A stretch of 64,000 nucleotides of DNA from an uncultured Lachnospiraceae bacterium (lineage in GTDB: Bacteria > Bacillota > Clostridia > Lachnospirales > Lachnospiraceae), in NCBI GenBank assembly GCA_910588215.1, contig CAJUQJ010000005.1, positions 1 to 64,000 on the forward strand, in the 5' to 3' direction. Shown here piece by piece: positions 59,553 to 64,000 of the stretch; the first letter of the stretch is position 1, and each line of letters starts with the position of its first letter. The position numbers were made by a program, and so were the translations under genes. The notes beneath the pieces were generated by a model. The model did not search any database. It saw only the letters and a program-made list of their open reading frames with translations, and was not told the DNA's origin.

Positions 59553-61910
59553 ATGATACGATTTTTTGATAGTATGAAATCCGTAGAAGAATATGATAAC
59601 TCGTCTGAAAAGTGTTTGATCATGGATGAAACAATCTGGCAACGAGGAAGAGAATATTCTGTTGGGCAGGAGGAAAGAAAAGTGTTTCCGGTATTAGACT
59701 GCAATAATCAGATAATCTGTTTTGCGTGGCAGGACGAAGAGGCTAACAGAGAAATACGAATGTTGCGTGAACTGCAAAAACATGGTGATGCTATAACTTT
59801 TCATGATTTATATCCGGACTGTGTACGGGTAACGATTCATGGCTGCAATGAACTAGCTTGGTATATGCGGGATTATCTCATCAAAACTGGGATATCGGTC
59901 AGTGTAGAAGGAAAATTTTGGGCGGAATTTGGTATACAGGAGGAAAAATATGATATTCCCGCATATCAGAATTATGAAATATGGGCGGAAGGGGTATATC
60001 AGAAAAGTAATGATTGGAAACAGGAACGTTTGAGAAGTGTTTCAGTGGAGTTCGAGTGTATAGATGAGATCTATGAGGCGAATATAAAAGCAGGAAAGAT
60101 ATCAGATAGTGATATGGATGTTAGGGAGTTGCTGGAAAAGCTGCGTCAGGAAAAGGAAATTATTATTCGTGGTACTGGAACAAAAGCTCAGGATATTTAT
60201 GATTGGCTACTGGCGAATGGTATAACTGCTTGTGCATTTCAGCTAGTAAGAAAACAGGAGGAAAGAAGAAAGTTATTTGGAAAACCAGTCCTGGAAAGAG
60301 CGGAAATTGAACAGAGATATAAGGAAGCAGTCATTTTGGAAGGGGCAGCAAAGAGGAGTTCATGGGGGTTCGGAGAGGTAGATGCTTATGATTACGAGGG
60401 ATATTTAAGAAATAAAAGATACTTTTTGCTAAAAGATTATATAGAGACACCTGAGAATAATCTTATGCACGTGTTTAAAGAGAAAACAATGATATTGACG
60501 GGTGACAGCCGTTTGTGCAATCGCGTTTACAGATGGTGCAGACAACACGGAGTAGAACACGAGAGAATATATTATTGGAATGTTTTGGGCGATGCAGAAA
60601 CAAAGACTTTAAAGATGCCTATAGTAAGCGAAATGCAGCAGGTGGAAAACAATACGGTAATGTTAGTATTGCCAGGATATTCGTATAATAGCGGTTACTA
60701 TTTAACGAAATCAGCTATGAACAGAAGAAGTATATATCTTGACAAGTTCAGAGAGTACGGAATTGTTGACTGGTCAGATTATTTTTCGGATGTGATAAAA
60801 TGTATTCATTTAGAGACTGAAAGCTTGAAGTTTCATAAAGCAGGATTGCGTCCTGCCGGAATTTTACTTGGTGCGATACCAGAATTTAGCGGAAACATGT
60901 TACTTAGGCAATGCCTGTCAGGCCACCCGCGGATTATAATGATAGAAGATTATTCTGCATTTAACAATGAGTTGTATTATATTTGTATTCGCTTGGCTGA
61001 GGAAAAGGCAAAAGATATTTTATCCGCTTTTTGGTCGTTGTATCAGGAGGAGATACGGGATGAAGGTATGGTTTCAGCTTTTGGTGGTAAAGATAAAACA
61101 AAGTTTGATAAGAAGATGAAAGAGTTGCTAGCAACGGGTGAAAGTTTCTCTTCTCAGGAACTGTTTGTGATGTTTCATCTGGCTTATATAGCAATGTATG
61201 ACGAAGAGGTAGATGATTTAGAGGAAACAATTGTTTATTGGGAGCCCCATTGGTGGAATAGAGAATATGTGAGAGAGTGGGGGCATTGGCTTAATAGCGA
61301 GAAAATAAGGAATTATGTGCTGAATACTGTACGAAATTGCTTTTCTTGTTCGGGATCCTATTTGAAGTCTTTACGTGCATACAGTTGGGAGCAAAAAAAG
61401 CATGCGCATATTTTCTGGAGGTATAAAAAAAAGAAAAGCATTTTAGATAAAGAGTGTGAATATACAGTAAAATTTGAAGATTTGAAGAGTGAACCTAAGG
61501 AAGTATTTCTCCATATATGTGAGTGGCTGAAGATTCCTTTTGCTGATTCTTTGTTGGAGACAACTGCTCATGGAAAGACAGCCTTTTATGATGGAGTGAT
61601 TACGGGATTTGATATGAAACCAGTGTATAATTTGTATGAAGAATTTTTTAGTGCCTTTGACAGAATGAGAATCTGCATGATCAATGCTTCTTTTCAAAAA
61701 GAGCATGGATATTCCTATGTAAAATGTCTGGATTTTAGCAGAAGGGAATTGCAGGAAATGTTTCTACAGGATTTTCGTTGGGAACAACCTTTTGGTGTGG
61801 CTGATGGAAGAACAGTTGATCGCATCTATGAGGTCCAAAAATATACCAGAAAGCGATTATGGTTAGAGCGTTGCGCCGAGGTCATGGAAGATGTTGCATA
61901 TGAAGATTGA
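59553..61910 (+). CDS. Large protein with a C-terminal sulfotransferase-like domain, candidate phosphoramidate transferase
   Basis: The product is 785 residues from ATG 59553 (GGGAG just upstream). Residues about 1-420 contain two small Rossmann-like units (IIRGTGTKAQDIYDWLLANG; MILTGDSRLCNRVYRWC). From about 435 a sulfotransferase-like domain begins with GILLGAIPEFSGNMLLRQC followed by HPRI, the place of the 5'-phosphosulfate loop, and ends with VKFEDLKSEPKEVFLHICEW, typical of sulfotransferases. Such enzymes recognise the 3'-phosphate of PAPS. In this operon the equivalent donor would be 3'-phospho-CDP-phosphoramidate, so transfer of that group to a glycan is proposed. Ordinary sulfation is the alternative. 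Confidence 0.65.
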   Translation: MIRFFDSMKSVEEYDNSSEKCLIMDETIWQRGREYSVGQEERKVFPVLDCNNQIICFAWQDEEANREIRMLRELQKHGDAITFHDLYPDCVRVTIHGCNELAWYMRDYLIKTGISVSVEGKFWAEFGIQEEKYDIPAYQNYEIWAEGVYQKSNDWKQERLRSVSVEFECIDEIYEANIKAGKISDSDMDVRELLEKLRQEKEIIIRGTGTKAQDIYDWLLANGITACAFQLVRKQEERRKLFGKPVLERAEIEQRYKEAVILEGAAKRSSWGFGEVDAYDYEGYLRNKRYFLLKDYIETPENNLMHVFKEKTMILTGDSRLCNRVYRWCRQHGVEHERIYYWNVLGDAETKTLKMPIVSEMQQVENNTVMLVLPGYSYNSGYYLTKSAMNRRSIYLDKFREYGIVDWSDYFSDVIKCIHLETESLKFHKAGLRPAGILLGAIPEFSGNMLLRQCLSGHPRIIMIEDYSAFNNELYYICIRLAEEKAKDILSAFWSLYQEEIRDEGMVSAFGGKDKTKFDKKMKELLATGESFSSQELFVMFHLAYIAMYDEEVDDLEETIVYWEPHWWNREYVREWGHWLNSEKIRNYVLNTVRNCFSCSGSYLKSLRAYSWEQKKHAHIFWRYKKKKSILDKECEYTVKFEDLKSEPKEVFLHICEWLKIPFADSLLETTAHGKTAFYDGVITGFDMKPVYNLYEEFFSAFDRMRICMINASFQKEHGYSYVKCLDFSRRELQEMFLQDFRWEQPFGVADGRTVDRIYEVQKYTRKRLWLERCAEVMEDVAYED

Positions 61911-62080
61911 TGCCAGTATAACTCACACTCCCCTTATGATTCAGTAAACTTGTCTGATAGAATGAGCTGCACAGTAAATCTAGATTAGAAATGCTTCTCA
62001 CATTAATTACTGGCATGAAATAGTTTCCTCGCAGGAGTGATTCATAGGATTGGCGAAAGATTGAGAGGAGTTTTTATTTT

Positions 62081-64000
62081 ATGAGAAAAGAAAAGAAGCA
62101 AGAGATATTGGATTTTATAAATAGCTTGCATCAAGCTCATAAGGAGATCCGAGATGCATTATACCAAAAAGAATATGGTGTGGCACAAAATATGCTCAGT
62201 GAATGTCAGGAGTTTGCTGTTACGCTTGGCGAAAATATTGAGAGGCTGGAAGGTGAAGGCTGTATTACAGTATCCTATATAGAAGAGTATTGTGAGGTTC
62301 TGTTTCGTATTTATGAGGGGATTTACAGTGGACAGAATAATGAAAACAAGATACATAAAATTTTGAAAAGGCGACTTCTTAATATAGAAAATAGTGTAAA
62401 AAATGATATTTCTATTAAGAGAGAAATCGCGTTTTTCCCATATAAGGCATCAATGTGGGACAGCCTGGAAAGTGTGTATTTGGCTGCAAAAGAAGATCCT
62501 GGGTGTGAAGTTTATTGTGTGCCGATTCCCTATTATGACTTGAATCCAGATCATAGTATTGGAGAAATGCATTATGAAGGCAGTGAGTATCCTGATAATA
62601 TTGAGATAGTTGATTGGCAAAGATATAATTTTGAGGAGAGACGGCCGGATGTCATTTATATCCATAATCCTTATGACGGTTATAATCTTGTCACAAGAGT
62701 GCATCCGCGGTACTACTCATCTAATTTAAGAAAATATACAGATACGTTGGTTTATATTCCATATTACAGCACCTCAGGAAAAATAAGTGATGCGCAAAGT
62801 CTATGTCCTGCTTATATTTATGCTGATTATATTGTGATACAGGCACCGGGATTTCGAGCATATTTTGATGAGAATATACCTGATCAGAAGTTTTTGGCGT
62901 TTGGTTCGCCAAAGTTTGATAGGATTATAAAAAAATGTCAGTCGCCCTCGGCATCAACGATAGAATGGAAAGAAAAAGTGGTGGGTAGGAGAGTATATTT
63001 TTACAATACAAGCATTTCCGGGATGCTTACGGATACGGAAGCCTTTTTAAAAAAAATGCTTTATGTATTTCAATGTTTTGAAGGACGGGAAGATGTTTGC
63101 CTTTTATGGAGACCACATCCGTTATTGGAGACCACATTTGATTCAATGAGACCGCAGTATCGCCGGTTTTATAACGCACTGAAGCAGGTATTTTTGGATA
63201 AAAATCTTGGAATCTTAGATGAGACCCCTGATATTTCAGATGCAATTTCTTTAAGCGATGCGTATATAGGAGATTCGGGAACGAGTATTACGTCATTGTT
63301 TGGCATTGTAGGGAAACCATTGTTTATTTTAGATAATAGAATTCATGGTAAGCCAGATCAAAACAGTTGGCGCAGAGAACTGGATATTAGATTTAACTTT
63401 TCAAGGGATAATAGATTTATTATAACACAGGGCGACACATTATATGTATCTGAAGCGGGAAAACATAAGTATAAATATTTTTGTAATTTGTCAGATCAAA
63501 TCCGAGATAATCATTATTCTTTAGTATATGAAATAGAGGACAAATACTATGTCTGTCCTGACAGCGTCCAAAATATTATTGTGGTTGGTAAAAATGGTGT
63601 TGAGAAGGTAATAAAATTAGATGAAAAGGTAGAAAATCTAGGAACATTCAGCTGGGCATGGAAGTATGAAAAAAAAATATTTTTAATACCGTTAAATTAT
63701 CCTGCTATAGTATGTTATGACACAGTGACAGAAGAAGTTAGATATTTTGATGAATGCATAGATGTGTTTGTTAAAAATAAAAATGGACAAAATATAGTGG
63801 GAAGTTCGATGATTTATCGAGATGAATTGTATATTGCGTCCCCTACAGATAATTGGATATATAAGTTGAATATTGAGAGTGGCAAAATACAGATTATTGA
63901 ACTTTCAATACAGAGTCGTTGTGGATGCTTCCAATTGACCGAATATAAAGATGAAATATGGATAATGCCATATGAAGGGAAAGTGATAGTAAGATGGAAT
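62081..64000 (+). CDS. CDP-glycerol glycerophosphotransferase-like protein, cut by the window edge
   Basis: The frame is open for 640 codons from ATG 62081 (GAGAGGAG upstream) to the last base. An N-terminal helical region (about 1-105) is followed by a GT-B-like domain of the TagB/TagF kind: IAFFPYKASMWDSLESVY, VIYIHNPYDGYN, DTLVYIPYYSTSG, FGSPKFDRI, CLLWRPHPLLE, and GDSGTSITSLFGIVGKPLFIL. From about residue 450 a repeat-containing beta-rich part begins (YKYFCNLS, ELYIASPTDNWIYKLNI). It probably builds or decorates a phosphate-containing surface polymer, and is a plausible partner or acceptor-maker for the phosphoramidate genes. The end is missing. Confidence 0.75.
   Translation, partial: MRKEKKQEILDFINSLHQAHKEIRDALYQKEYGVAQNMLSECQEFAVTLGENIERLEGEGCITVSYIEEYCEVLFRIYEGIYSGQNNENKIHKILKRRLLNIENSVKNDISIKREIAFFPYKASMWDSLESVYLAAKEDPGCEVYCVPIPYYDLNPDHSIGEMHYEGSEYPDNIEIVDWQRYNFEERRPDVIYIHNPYDGYNLVTRVHPRYYSSNLRKYTDTLVYIPYYSTSGKISDAQSLCPAYIYADYIVIQAPGFRAYFDENIPDQKFLAFGSPKFDRIIKKCQSPSASTIEWKEKVVGRRVYFYNTSISGMLTDTEAFLKKMLYVFQCFEGREDVCLLWRPHPLLETTFDSMRPQYRRFYNALKQVFLDKNLGILDETPDISDAISLSDAYIGDSGTSITSLFGIVGKPLFILDNRIHGKPDQNSWRRELDIRFNFSRDNRFIITQGDTLYVSEAGKHKYKYFCNLSDQIRDNHYSLVYEIEDKYYVCPDSVQNIIVVGKNGVEKVIKLDEKVENLGTFSWAWKYEKKIFLIPLNYPAIVCYDTVTEEVRYFDECIDVFVKNKNGQNIVGSSMIYRDELYIASPTDNWIYKLNIESGKIQIIELSIQSRCGCFQLTEYKDEIWIMPYEGKVIVRWN

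Noticed and set aside
58999..61910. Conventional sulfation module (APS kinase plus sulfotransferase)
   Set aside because: No sulfate adenylyltransferase is in the window, and the CysC-like gene is coupled to a cytidylyltransferase, hydrolase and glutamine-kinase-like gene. Kept only as the alternative reading.

Overview
The window reads as the chromosome of a gut Firmicute of the Lachnospiraceae type. This rests on YesM/YesN two-component regulation of LplABC-type sugar transporters, a rhamnose operon, a fructose PTS operon, AGGAGG-type ribosome sites and a patchwork of AT-rich accessory islands in a more GC-rich backbone. No rRNA, tRNA or CRISPR array was seen.

Layout. (1) 1-2004: AT-rich accessory debris, namely a DUF6232-like fragment and a decayed three-gene cassette (A1-B1-C1, C being SecB-like). 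(2) 2414-3835: an exopolysaccharide-type sugar transferase. (3) 3965-24086: a glycan-use region with a GH120 beta-xylosidase homologue, a MATE exporter, a DUF3737 protein, an AraC regulator divergent from rhaB-rhaA-rhaD, a YesN/YesM system (yesN frameshifted at a G8 tract), an LplBC/SBP importer, a GH36 alpha-galactosidase and a broken glycosidase. (4) 24698-28857: fruK-fruA-HPr paralogue-fruR. (5) 28885-33480: a PepSY lipoprotein, an Rpn-type nuclease, a DUF2726 protein and an ISAs1-family transposase. (6) 33954-42627: larE-larB-larC for the nickel-pincer cofactor, followed by an Opp/Nik-type transporter; larA is not in the window. (7) 42719-49492: an MGMT-type repair protein, a hybrid sensor kinase, a TetR regulator with oleate hydratase, and a ferritin-like protein. 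(8) 49477-51479: an intact second copy of the A-B-C cassette between identical 81-bp direct repeats, then an AAA/PD-(D/E)XK protein. (9) 53465 to the right edge: an AT-rich surface-glycan locus.

The most notable system is in region 9. The set comprises a PEP-synthase-like ATP-grasp/phosphohistidine protein, two SAM methyltransferases, a class-I amidotransferase-like hydrolase, a LicC-like cytidylyltransferase and a CysC-like kinase. It matches, gene for gene, the Campylobacter jejuni pathway that makes O-methyl phosphoramidate for capsule (Cj1418 glutamine kinase, Cj1419/Cj1420, Cj1417, Cj1416, Cj1415). The next gene has a sulfotransferase-like domain. That fold normally reads 3'-phosphonucleotides, so it is a logical phosphoramidate transferase. 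A CDP-glycerol glycerophosphotransferase-like gene follows and runs off the window. The first methyltransferase is broken at a G9 tract and would be whole with G10, so it is a candidate phase-variable switch.

Caution: all three clear single-base frameshifts lie at homopolymers (A6, G8, G9), and each needs one extra base to restore the frame. That fits slipped-strand variation, but also homopolymer under-calling in the assembly.
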